Notes under the pieces: model-generated
The model's input: only the letters and a program-made list of their open reading frames with translations
Database searches by the model: none
What the model was told of the DNA's origin: nothing
Assembly (NCBI GenBank): GCA_017475785.1
Contig: JAFVEX010000117.1
Location: 1-8,838 of the forward strand
Direction of reading: 5' to 3'
Length of the DNA: 8,838 nucleotides
From: Eubacterium sp.
GTDB lineage: Bacteria > Bacillota_A > Clostridia > Lachnospirales > Lachnospiraceae
Translations under genes and position numbers: made by a program
In this document: positions 1 to 6,335 of the stretch, one piece after another
Layout: every line of letters starts with the position of its first letter
How positions within the stretch are numbered: position 1 is the first letter of the stretch

Positions 1-1
1 G

Positions 2-814
2 AGAAGCGAAATCGAGCGGGAGTGCTTCCGCCTGAATGCCCGGATCGAGCGGCTGAATGAGTCGAGGGATCAGCTGGTGGAGTACCTGTGGGAGGAATAT
101 CAGATTTCTCCGGATCAGGCACATCCGCAGCCCGGTCTGGAAGAAGCCTCACAGACCGAACTGAAACGGCGGTCCGGGGAGCTGAAGAAATCCATCCGCG
201 GTCTGGGAAACATCAACATCAACGCAATTGAAGAATACAGAGAGCTGAAGACGCGGCACGATTTTCTCGAAGGGCAGCACGCGGATCTGATCAAGGCGGC
301 GGACGCGCTCCGGGGGATCATCCGGCAGCTGGACGACGGAATGCGCAGGCAGTTCAAGGAGACCTTCTCCCTGATCAAAGTGGAGTACGATAAGGTTTTC
401 CAGGAACTTTTCGGCGGCGGAAAAGGAACGCTGGAGCTTGTGGAGGACGCGGACATTCTGGATGCGGGAATCATCATAAACGCGCAGCCGCCCGGAAAGA
501 AGCTTCAGAACATGATGCAGCTTTCCGGCGGAGAAAAAGCGCTGACGGCGATCGCGCTTCTGTTCGCGATACAGAACCTGAAACCGTCCCCGTTCTGTCT
601 GCTGGACGAGATCGAGGCGGCGCTGGATGACTCAAACGTCGTCCGGTACGCGGAATATCTGCACAAGTTGACAAAGAATATCCAATTCATTATCATAACT
701 CACAGAAGAGGCACCATGGCAGCCGCGGACAGGCTCTATGGAATTACCATGCAGGAAAAAGGTGTTTCAACGCTCGTCTCCGTCAATCTGATCGAGAAGG
801 ATCTGGATCAGTAA
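2..814 (+). CDS. smc: Chromosome partition protein SMC, C-terminal part (5' end outside window)
   Basis: This is the tail of SMC, the ATPase that with ScpA and ScpB forms the bacterial condensin organising and segregating the nucleoid. The frame is open from the left edge, so the true start lies upstream; the GTG at 77 is internal. The 270 visible residues begin with charged, heptad-like sequence (to about nt 400), which fits the end of the C-terminal coiled coil. The C-terminal half of the ATPase head follows: the ABC signature LSGGEKA (nt 521-541), the Walker B strand and acidic pair in FCLLDEIEAALDD (nt 593-631), and the switch histidine in ITHRR (around nt 698-712). The ending GVSTLVSVNL is typical of SMC. 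The Walker A half would be upstream. ftsY follows after 50 nt, a common Firmicute order. RecN or SbcC are less likely because the signature and C-terminus match SMC closely. Confidence 0.96.
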   Translation, partial: RSEIERECFRLNARIERLNESRDQLVEYLWEEYQISPDQAHPQPGLEEASQTELKRRSGELKKSIRGLGNININAIEEYRELKTRHDFLEGQHADLIKAADALRGIIRQLDDGMRRQFKETFSLIKVEYDKVFQELFGGGKGTLELVEDADILDAGIIINAQPPGKKLQNMMQLSGGEKALTAIALLFAIQNLKPSPFCLLDEIEAALDDSNVVRYAEYLHKLTKNIQFIIITHRRGTMAAADRLYGITMQEKGVSTLVSVNLIEKDLDQ

Positions 815-852
815 GAAGAACCGACACGCGGGCAGAAAACAAAAAGAACGAC

Positions 853-859
853 AAGGAGG
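853..859 (+). promoter_or_regulatory. Ribosome binding site that sets the TTG start of ftsY
   Basis: AAGGAGG, a full match to the Shine-Dalgarno core, ends 5 nt before the TTG at 865. The next in-frame ATG (901) has no comparable site and would drop the conserved GFFKRL segment, so the TTG is preferred. Confidence 0.8.
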
Positions 860-864
860 CGCCA

Positions 865-1761
865 TTGGCTGAAGAAAAAAGCGGATTCTTTAAGCGTCTG
901 ATGAAAGGACTGTGGGGATCCCGGATCGACGAGGATTTCTACGAGGAGCTCGAGGAGATTCTTATCATGGGAGACATCGGTGTCGCGACAACGACGGCGA
1001 TTCTCGATGATCTCCGCGATAAGGTCAGGCAGTACAATATCAGGTATACAGATGAGTGCAGGCATTTTCTGATTGAAACCATCAAAGATCAGATGCACGT
1101 CGAAGAAGAGGCTTATGACTTCGCGGACAAAAAATCGGTTGTGCTGATCGTAGGCGTAAACGGCGTGGGAAAAACGACCACAGTCGGGAAGCTGGCCTGG
1201 AACCTGAAAAACGAGGGAAAACGGGTCATTCTGGCCGCCGCTGACACCTTTCGCGCAGCCGCGACCGAGCAGCTGCAGATGTGGGCGGACCGCGCCGGCG
1301 TAGAGATCATTTCTGCGCATGAGGGCGCCGACCCGGGTTCTGTATTATTTGACGCGGTCTCAGCGGCGAAATCCAGAGACGCGGACATTCTGCTCTGTGA
1401 TACGGCAGGCCGTCTGCACAACAAGAAAAATCTGATGAACGAGCTCGGGAAGCTGTACCGTATCATCGGACGGGAGTACCCGGACGCGCACCGGGAGACG
1501 CTCGTGGTGCTCGACGCGACCACCGGACAGAACGCGCTTGCGCAGGCGCGGGAGTTTCATGAGGCGGCGAATCTTACGGGTATTATCCTGACAAAGCTTG
1601 ACGGGTCCGCAAAGGGCGGAATCGCTGTCGCCGTGCAGGCAGAGCTCGGCGTTCCGGTTAAGTACATCGGCGTCGGAGAAAAGCTGGAAGATCTTCGCCG
1701 GTTTGACCCGGATCAGTATGTAGATGATTTATTTGCTGTTGATGAAAACAGCGCATCCTGA
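865..1761 (+). CDS. ftsY: Signal recognition particle receptor FtsY
   Basis: FtsY is the membrane-associated SRP receptor GTPase. It pairs with Ffh to deliver ribosomes making membrane proteins to the Sec translocon. The 298-residue protein is almost only the NG domain. The N domain covers about residues 7-85 (GFFKRLMKGL at the front). The G domain has G1 GVNGVGKTTT (97-106), the DTFRAAA insertion-box start (127-133), G3 DTAGR (179-183), G4 TKLD (243-246) and the closing GVGEKLEDLRRFDP (269-282). The long acidic A domain of enterobacterial FtsY is absent, as is common in Firmicutes, so membrane contact probably relies on the basic amphipathic N-terminus (FFKRLMKGLWGSR). Ffh is excluded because there is no methionine-rich M domain and the DTFRAAA and GEKLEDL signatures are FtsY-like. 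The start is TTG, supported by a perfect Shine-Dalgarno. It lies 50 nt after smc with no visible promoter, so co-transcription is likely. Confidence 0.97.
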   Translation: MAEEKSGFFKRLMKGLWGSRIDEDFYEELEEILIMGDIGVATTTAILDDLRDKVRQYNIRYTDECRHFLIETIKDQMHVEEEAYDFADKKSVVLIVGVNGVGKTTTVGKLAWNLKNEGKRVILAAADTFRAAATEQLQMWADRAGVEIISAHEGADPGSVLFDAVSAAKSRDADILLCDTAGRLHNKKNLMNELGKLYRIIGREYPDAHRETLVVLDATTGQNALAQAREFHEAANLTGIILTKLDGSAKGGIAVAVQAELGVPVKYIGVGEKLEDLRRFDPDQYVDDLFAVDENSAS

Positions 1762-1779
1762 GTGTTGAATTGGCAGAAA

Positions 1780-1795
1780 CCGCGGCAGACCGCGG
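1780..1795 (+). other. Short GC hairpin in the ftsY-ilvA gap
   Basis: Two copies of CCGCGG (1780-1785 and 1790-1795) are separated by the tetraloop CAGA. Because CCGCGG is its own reverse complement, the RNA can fold into a six-base-pair all-GC stem. No T-run follows, so it does not look like an intrinsic terminator. It ends 8 nt before the GAGGA ribosome binding site of ilvA (1804-1808). A role in mRNA processing, stability or translation of ilvA is possible but is inference. Confidence 0.5.
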
Positions 1796-1815
1796 AATAG
1801 AGCGAGGAAGACAGA

Positions 1816-3027
1816 ATGCTTACATTAGAAAAATTTGAAGAAGCAACGGATGTCGTCCGCAAGGTCACGGCTGACACAAAGCTTGTGTACAGCGAACACT
1901 TCAGCGAGCTGACGGGAAACAAGATTTTCCTGAAACCGGAGAACATGCAGGTGACCGGGGCATATAAAATCCGCGGCGCGTATTACAAAATCAGCACGAT
2001 GAGCGAAGAGGAGCGCGCCCGCGGCCTGATTACTGCGTCAGCAGGGAACCATGCGCAGGGCGTTGCGTATGCCGCGAAGGCATACGGCGTGCCGGCAACG
2101 ATTGTCATGCCGACGACGACACCGCTGATCAAGGTGGAGCGCACGCGCGCGTACGGCGCGCAGGTGGTTCTGCACGGAGATGTGTATGACGACGCCTGCG
2201 AGAAGGCACTTCAGCTGGCTGAGGAAGAGGGTTATACCTTCATTCATCCGTTTGACGATCTGACTGTGGCGACAGGTCAGGGAACCATAGCCATGGAGAT
2301 TGTGAAGGAGCTTCCTCTGGTCGATTACATTCTGGTTCCGGTCGGCGGCGGCGGACTGGCAACAGGTATTTCGACGCTGACCAAGCTGCTCAACCCCAAA
2401 ATCCGCGTGATCGGCGTTGAGCCTGCCGGCGCGAACTGCCTGCAGGTCTCACTTGAGAAGGGAGAAGTTACGACGCTCCCGCAGGTCAGTACAATTGCCG
2501 ACGGCACGGCCGTCAAGCGTCCTGGAGAGCAGATTTTCCCCTATTTGCAGGAGAATCTGGATGACATCATCACGGTCGAGGATGACGAGCTGGTCGTCGC
2601 GTTCCTCGACATGGTAGAAAACCATAAGATGATCGTGGAAAACTCCGGCCTTCTGACGGTCGCGGCGCTGAAGCACCTCGATGTCAGAGGAAAGAAGGTG
2701 GTTTCCGTCCTCAGCGGCGGAAACATGGACGTTATTACGATGTCGCAGGTCGTCCAGAACGGCCTGATCGCGCGGGACCGGATCTTTACGCTTTCTGTCC
2801 TGCTTCCAGACCGTCCGGGTGAACTCGTGCGCGTGTCAACTGTTATCGCGGAACAGCAGGGCAACGTTGTCAAGCTGGAGCACAACCAGTTCTACAGCAC
2901 CAACCGCAATGCGGCAGTGGAGCTTCGGATCACGATGGAGGCATTTGGCACAGAGCACAAAATGCGGATTATCGACGCGCTTGAGGAGGCCGGCTTCAGG
3001 CCGAAACAGATCAGAGCACAATTATGA
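1816..3027 (+). CDS. ilvA: Threonine ammonia-lyase (threonine dehydratase), ACT-domain form
   Basis: This PLP enzyme deaminates L-threonine to 2-oxobutanoate, the first step toward isoleucine or a catabolic route. The 403 residues hold a fold-type II PLP domain: TGAYKIRGA with the Schiff-base lysine K51, substrate loop SAGNHAQG (75-82), and the phosphate-binding glycine loop GGGGL (177-181). A single C-terminal ACT domain runs from about 325 to 400 (LSVLLPDRPGELVRVSTVI). Length and architecture match the medium form rather than the roughly 500-residue biosynthetic enzyme with two ACT-like domains or the shorter TdcB with none. Whether it is inhibited by isoleucine, or works in biosynthesis or catabolism, cannot be read from sequence. 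The ATG is preceded by GAGGA at 1804-1808. I see no T-box or Ile-rich leader upstream. Its stop overlaps the next start by 4 nt (ATGA), suggesting translational coupling. Serine dehydratase activity is an alternative for this family. Confidence 0.92.
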   Translation: MLTLEKFEEATDVVRKVTADTKLVYSEHFSELTGNKIFLKPENMQVTGAYKIRGAYYKISTMSEEERARGLITASAGNHAQGVAYAAKAYGVPATIVMPTTTPLIKVERTRAYGAQVVLHGDVYDDACEKALQLAEEEGYTFIHPFDDLTVATGQGTIAMEIVKELPLVDYILVPVGGGGLATGISTLTKLLNPKIRVIGVEPAGANCLQVSLEKGEVTTLPQVSTIADGTAVKRPGEQIFPYLQENLDDIITVEDDELVVAFLDMVENHKMIVENSGLLTVAALKHLDVRGKKVVSVLSGGNMDVITMSQVVQNGLIARDRIFTLSVLLPDRPGELVRVSTVIAEQQGNVVKLEHNQFYSTNRNAAVELRITMEAFGTEHKMRIIDALEEAGFRPKQIRAQL

Positions 3028-4124
3028 AGAAACCTGGAAAATCAGTCCTGAATATCGTCTTCCTCGCAGCCATTCTCGCGCTGACATTTGTCAGCCTGCT
3101 GCGGGGAGAGAGCATTCCGGATCTGATCCGGGGCATGCGGGCCGCCGACGGCAGATTTCTGCTGCTGGCTGTCCTTTTTGTACTCCTTTTTCTTGCCGGA
3201 CAGGCACTCGTGATCTATCTGATGCTGCGTGCCCTGCACATCCGTTGCAGTCTGTGGAAATGCATGCTCTTTTCCTTTACCGGGTATTTTTTCTGCAATA
3301 TAACGCCATTTCAGAGCGGCGGTCCTCCCGCGCAGATCATCAGCATGCGCAAGGAGGGAATCCCTGTTCCGATCGCGTCTATTGTCATCCTTGTCATGAC
3401 ATTTCTGTTTAAGCTGGTGCTCGTCGTCATCGGAATTCTTTATCTGATTTTCGGACAGCGGCTGATCCACGCCTATCTTCTCGATGTGCTTCCCGTCTTC
3501 GGTGTGGGATTGTTTCTTACCATCGGCTTTTCCTATCTGCTCGCGATGTTTATCTTTTACACGCCGCTTTCAAGTAAGGCAGCGCTGATTTTTCTGGACT
3601 GGCTTGAGGAGAAACATATTTTTAAACACAAGGAAGGCCGCAGAGAGAGCTGGATTGCCTTTCTTGAGCGCTACGGACAGACATCCGGGTTTTTCAGGAA
3701 TCACAAGCTTCTGCTGATCATCCTGTTTGCGATCACGGTCGTTCAGCGGTTCATGCTGTTTCTTGTTACTTACTTCGTGTACCGCGCGTTCCGTCTGTCA
3801 GGGACTTCGGCGTGGACAATCTCCGTGCTGCAGTCAGCGATCTCCATCGCCGCCGACATGCTGCCTCTTCCGGGAGGCGCCGGCGCGAGCGAGGCAGTGT
3901 TTGTCAGAGTGTTCAGACCAATTTTCGGGTCTGGGAAAATACTGCCGGGCATGCTCCTGTCCCGCGGGATTTCGTATTATGTACAATTGATTTTCTGCGG
4001 TATTATGACGGTTGTCTCAAAATTTGTCATCGGCAGAGGCCGTGACGCGCAGGCGGAAGTAGCAGAAAGCCGGAAGGTGAGGCACACAGATGAACAGGCC
4101 AAATTATCAAAAGCTTCTGGATAA
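3024..4124 (+). CDS. Integral membrane protein, UPF0104 / LPG-synthase transmembrane family
   Basis: The 366 residues are very hydrophobic, with about seven or eight likely membrane segments (roughly 9-26, 45-70, 82-92, 113-143 possibly two, 155-178, 228-255, 262-285, 315-336). Two conserved motifs place it in the family that includes the membrane half of MprF and YbhN/AglD-like proteins: NITPFQSGGPPAQ (92-104) and PLPGGAGASE (281-290). In MprF this domain moves aminoacylated phosphatidylglycerol across the membrane. The soluble lysyltransferase half of MprF is missing here, so this is a stand-alone membrane unit of unknown substrate; a lipid- or glycolipid-handling role is inference. A basic loop (about 196-228) separates the two hydrophobic halves. 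The ATG overlaps the ilvA stop by 4 nt with only a weak ribosome binding site, so translation is probably coupled. The last 30 or so residues are a hydrophilic tail, part of which overlaps queH. Confidence 0.85.
   Translation: MKKPGKSVLNIVFLAAILALTFVSLLRGESIPDLIRGMRAADGRFLLLAVLFVLLFLAGQALVIYLMLRALHIRCSLWKCMLFSFTGYFFCNITPFQSGGPPAQIISMRKEGIPVPIASIVILVMTFLFKLVLVVIGILYLIFGQRLIHAYLLDVLPVFGVGLFLTIGFSYLLAMFIFYTPLSSKAALIFLDWLEEKHIFKHKEGRRESWIAFLERYGQTSGFFRNHKLLLIILFAITVVQRFMLFLVTYFVYRAFRLSGTSAWTISVLQSAISIAADMLPLPGGAGASEAVFVRVFRPIFGSGKILPGMLLSRGISYYVQLIFCGIMTVVSKFVIGRGRDAQAEVAESRKVRHTDEQAKLSKASG
4074..4082 (+). promoter_or_regulatory. Ribosome binding site of queH inside the preceding gene
   Basis: AAGGTGAGG lies within the 3' end of the membrane-protein gene and ends 7 nt before the ATG at 4090. 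It supports a start inside the upstream gene, giving a 35-nt overlap in a different frame. Confidence 0.65.
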
Positions 4125-4749
4125 GCAGATTGCCCGGCTGGCGCAGTCCCGGAGGGTTCCCACGCTGCTGCTGCACAGCTGCTGCGCGCCATGCAGCAGT
4201 TACGTGCTGGAATACCTGTCTCAGTATTTCAGGATAACGGTTTTATATTATAATCCCAATATCTCGCCGGAGGAAGAATACCGTGCGCGCGCCGCGGAGC
4301 AGGAAAGGCTGATTCGCGAGATGCCGCATGTACAGGCTGTGACGTATCTGGAAGGAGCTTATGAGCCGGAGCGGTTTGAGGAGGCGGCCGCCGGATATGA
4401 GGATGCTCCGGAGGGAGGCGCGCGCTGCGCGCGGTGCTTTCGTCTCCGCCTGCAGGAGGCAGTGGACTGCGCGGACAGGCTCGGGCTGGATTACTTTGCG
4501 ACGACACTTACGATCAGTCCGCTGAAAAATGCGGAGATGATCAATCAGATCGGCGCGGAGATTGCCCTAGGGCATCGCGCCGAATACCTACCATCCGATT
4601 TTAAGAAGAAAAACGGATTTAAGCGATCCATAGAATTATCGGAAGAATACGGGCTGTACCGGCAGAATTACTGCGGCTGCAGATTCTCGCGGGGAGAGGC
4701 GGCAAAGTCCTTGGAAAAAGGACTTTTGGCATCCCAAACTTATAAATAA
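4090..4749 (+). CDS. queH: Epoxyqueuosine reductase QueH
   Basis: QueH carries out the last step of queuosine synthesis, reducing epoxyqueuosine to queuosine at the wobble base of GUN-anticodon tRNAs. It is the non-homologous alternative to the cobalamin enzyme QueG. The 219-residue protein (former DUF208) shows the family cysteines: LLLHSCCAPC (C31, C32, C35), ARCARC (C113, C116) and YCGC (C195, C197), expected to bind an iron-sulfur cluster, an extra metal and the redox disulfide. Other family blocks are YYNPNISP (53-60) and DYFATTLTISPLKN (134-147). The start is fixed because no later ATG would keep the first cysteine motif. It overlaps the upstream gene by 35 nt and argH follows after 19 nt. 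No other queuosine gene is visible in the window, so the link to neighbours appears to be co-expression rather than pathway. Confidence 0.93.
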   Translation: MNRPNYQKLLDKQIARLAQSRRVPTLLLHSCCAPCSSYVLEYLSQYFRITVLYYNPNISPEEEYRARAAEQERLIREMPHVQAVTYLEGAYEPERFEEAAAGYEDAPEGGARCARCFRLRLQEAVDCADRLGLDYFATTLTISPLKNAEMINQIGAEIALGHRAEYLPSDFKKKNGFKRSIELSEEYGLYRQNYCGCRFSRGEAAKSLEKGLLASQTYK

Positions 4750-4768
4750 TACACAGGAGAGATACGAT

Positions 4769-6145
4769 ATGGCACAACTTTGGGGCGGACGTTTTACAAA
4801 GGAGACAGATAAACTGGTCTATGCGTTTAACGCGTCGATCGGCTTTGACCAGCGGTTTTACCGGCAGGATATCCGCGGCAGCCTGGCGCACGTCAGAATG
4901 CTGGCAAAGCAGGGAATCCTGACCGAAGCAGAACGTGACCAGATCATCAGCGGCCTTGAGAGCATTCTGGCGGATGTCGAGAGCGGCGTGCTGCAGATCA
5001 CAGAAGAATATGAAGATATCCACAGCTTTGTGGAGGCAAATCTGATCGACCGGATCGGGGATGCGGGAAAGAAGCTGCATACCGGGCGGAGCCGCAACGA
5101 CCAGGTTGCGCTCGATATGCGCCTCTATGTGCGGGACGAGATCGACGCGATCTCTGAGGAGGTGCGGACACTGCTTGCTGCTCTGCTGGAGCAGATGGAA
5201 GCAAATGTACACACCTATATGCCTGGATTTACGCATCTGCAGAAGGCGCAGCCGGTTTCACTCGCGCATCATCTGGGCGCGTATTTCGAGATGTTCCGCC
5301 GCGACGCGGAGCGGCTGGCAGATGTGCGCAGGCGCATGAACCAGTGTCCGCTCGGGGCAGGCGCCCTGGCAGGGACGACCTATCCGCTTGACCGCGCCTA
5401 CACGGCAGAGCTTCTGGGGTTTGATATCCCCACCCGCAACAGCATGGACAGTGTTTCCGACAGGGACTACCTGATTGAACTGCTCAGTGCGATGACCACA
5501 GTGATGATGCATCTCTCCAGATTTTCGGAGGAGGTCATTATCTGGAATTCAAACGAATACCGCTTTGTCGAGATCGACGACGCCTACAGCACCGGCAGTT
5601 CTATTATGCCGCAGAAGAAGAATCCGGACATCGCAGAGCTGGTCCGCGGCAAAACAGGGCGTGTGTATGGCGCTCTGATGCAGCTGCTGACGACGATGAA
5701 GGGACTCCCTCTCGCGTATAACAAGGATATGCAGGAGGATAAGGAACTGACATTTGACGCAATTGACACGACGAAAGGATGTCTCGCGCTGTTTTCCGGC
5801 ATGCTTCGCACGATGCAGTTCCGGAAAGATGTCATGGAAGCCTCCGCCAAAAACGGATTTACGAACGCGACGGATGTGGCGGACTATCTGGTCGGAAAAG
5901 GTGTGCCGTTCCGCGACGCGCACGGAATTGTCGGAAGGATGGTTCTTGCGTGTATCGGCCGCGGCTGCGCGCTGGATGATCTGACGCTTGAGGAGTTCCG
6001 CGCGTTCAGTCCTGTGATTGAGGATGATGTCTTCGATGCGATCAGCATGCAGAATTGTGTCGAAAAGCGCAATACGACAGGCGCGCCCGGGGAAGCGGCG
6101 ATGAGAGAGGAAATTGCAGCCTGCCGGGCATTTCTCGGACTGTGA
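4769..6145 (+). CDS. argH: Argininosuccinate lyase
   Basis: ArgH splits argininosuccinate into arginine and fumarate, the final step of arginine biosynthesis, as a cytoplasmic homotetramer. The 458 residues are the usual length. Visible family landmarks are the N-terminal LWGGRF (4-9), HTGRSRNDQVA (104-114), the GFTHLQKAQP block with the catalytic-base histidine H156, and the flexible fumarase/aspartase-superfamily loop GSSIMPQKKNPD (276-287) bearing the catalytic serine and substrate-binding lysine and asparagine. The start is ATG with AGGAGA at 4755-4760, 8 nt upstream. No other arginine gene (such as argG) is adjacent, so argH is separated from the rest of its pathway here. It appears to be the last gene of the smc-to-argH run. 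No convincing terminator follows. Confidence 0.97.
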   Translation: MAQLWGGRFTKETDKLVYAFNASIGFDQRFYRQDIRGSLAHVRMLAKQGILTEAERDQIISGLESILADVESGVLQITEEYEDIHSFVEANLIDRIGDAGKKLHTGRSRNDQVALDMRLYVRDEIDAISEEVRTLLAALLEQMEANVHTYMPGFTHLQKAQPVSLAHHLGAYFEMFRRDAERLADVRRRMNQCPLGAGALAGTTYPLDRAYTAELLGFDIPTRNSMDSVSDRDYLIELLSAMTTVMMHLSRFSEEVIIWNSNEYRFVEIDDAYSTGSSIMPQKKNPDIAELVRGKTGRVYGALMQLLTTMKGLPLAYNKDMQEDKELTFDAIDTTKGCLALFSGMLRTMQFRKDVMEASAKNGFTNATDVADYLVGKGVPFRDAHGIVGRMVLACIGRGCALDDLTLEEFRAFSPVIEDDVFDAISMQNCVEKRNTTGAPGEAAMREEIAACRAFLGL

Positions 6146-6171
6146 CAGCAAAAAAACGGATCGACTGTGAC
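6138..6171 (+). repeat. 9-bp direct repeat GACTGTGAC at the end of argH
   Basis: GACTGTGAC occurs at 6138-6146, covering the argH stop codon, and again at 6163-6171, offset by 25 nt. The two copies flank an A-tract. It could be a small duplication or chance; no function is evident. Confidence 0.35.
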
Positions 6172-6208
6172 CGGGACTGAACAGTTATCAAAATACACAA
6201 AAACAGAC

Positions 6209-6237
6209 TTGATTTTTTGGACAAATTGACTTACAAT
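6209..6237 (+). promoter_or_regulatory. Predicted sigma-A promoter of asd-topB
   Basis: TTGATT (6209-6214), a 17-nt spacer and TACAAT (6232-6237) give a near-consensus housekeeping promoter in the AT-rich middle of the argH-asd gap. Transcription would start near 6244, leaving a leader of about 90 nt before asd. A competing TTGACT (6226-6231) has only a poor -10 (TACAAA, 6250-6255). The rest of the 190-nt gap shows no lysine-riboswitch-like structure and no tRNA-like or T-box element that I can recognise. Confidence 0.6.
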
Positions 6238-6245
6238 ATGTTTCA

Positions 6246-6263
6246 TGCGTACAAATGTGCGCG
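6246..6263 (+). promoter_or_regulatory. Hairpin / near-palindrome at the predicted asd transcript start
   Basis: GCGTAC (6247-6252), loop AAAT and GTGCGC (6257-6262) form a six-pair stem with one G-U pair, extendable by a U-G pair at 6246/6263. It lies just after the predicted start of transcription. It could be a 5' stabilising hairpin in RNA or, as an imperfect palindrome in DNA, an operator. No T-run follows, so it is not a terminator. Confidence 0.4.
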
Positions 6264-6318
6264 ATAGACGGACAAACGATACACCGAAATATCAGTTTAC
6301 ATGATTGACGATAACGAA

Positions 6319-6330
6319 AAGGAGTGAGGA
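6319..6330 (+). promoter_or_regulatory. Ribosome binding site of asd
   Basis: AAGGAG (6319-6324) runs into GTGAGGA, giving two possible Shine-Dalgarno registers 11 and 5 nt before the ATG at 6336. The in-frame GTG at 6324 would add four residues (RNQ after the start) but is itself part of the purine-rich site, so the ATG is preferred. Confidence 0.6.
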
Positions 6331-6335
6331 ATCAA

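Noticed and set aside
1762..1800. Twelve-codon GTG open frame between ftsY and ilvA as a leader peptide for attenuation
   Set aside because: It has no ribosome binding site and no isoleucine, and only one threonine codon. The hairpin near its end has no T-run.
4563..4574. Perfect 12-bp palindrome TGCCCTAGGGCA in queH
   Set aside because: One or two such palindromes are expected by chance in a window of this size, and it lies within conserved-frame coding sequence.
4704..4726. Inverted repeat AAAGTCC / GGACTTT with a 9-nt loop at the end of queH, a possible terminator before argH
   Set aside because: The stem is only seven pairs, mostly inside coding sequence, and is followed by GGCATCCC rather than a T-run. 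argH follows closely with its own ribosome binding site.
4726..4752. Possible promoter before argH (TTGGCA, 15-nt spacer, TAATAC)
   Set aside because: The spacer is too short and the -10 is weak. The transcript would begin within or just at the argH ribosome binding site.
6262..6313. Three copies of CGATA in the asd leader as operator repeats
   Set aside because: Spacing is irregular (15 and 32 nt), the motif is only five bases, and the copies do not form a consistent array.
6238..6335. Lysine riboswitch or other metabolite sensor before asd
   Set aside because: The leader is about 90 nt, too short for the lysine riboswitch, and I see no conserved core or terminator structure.
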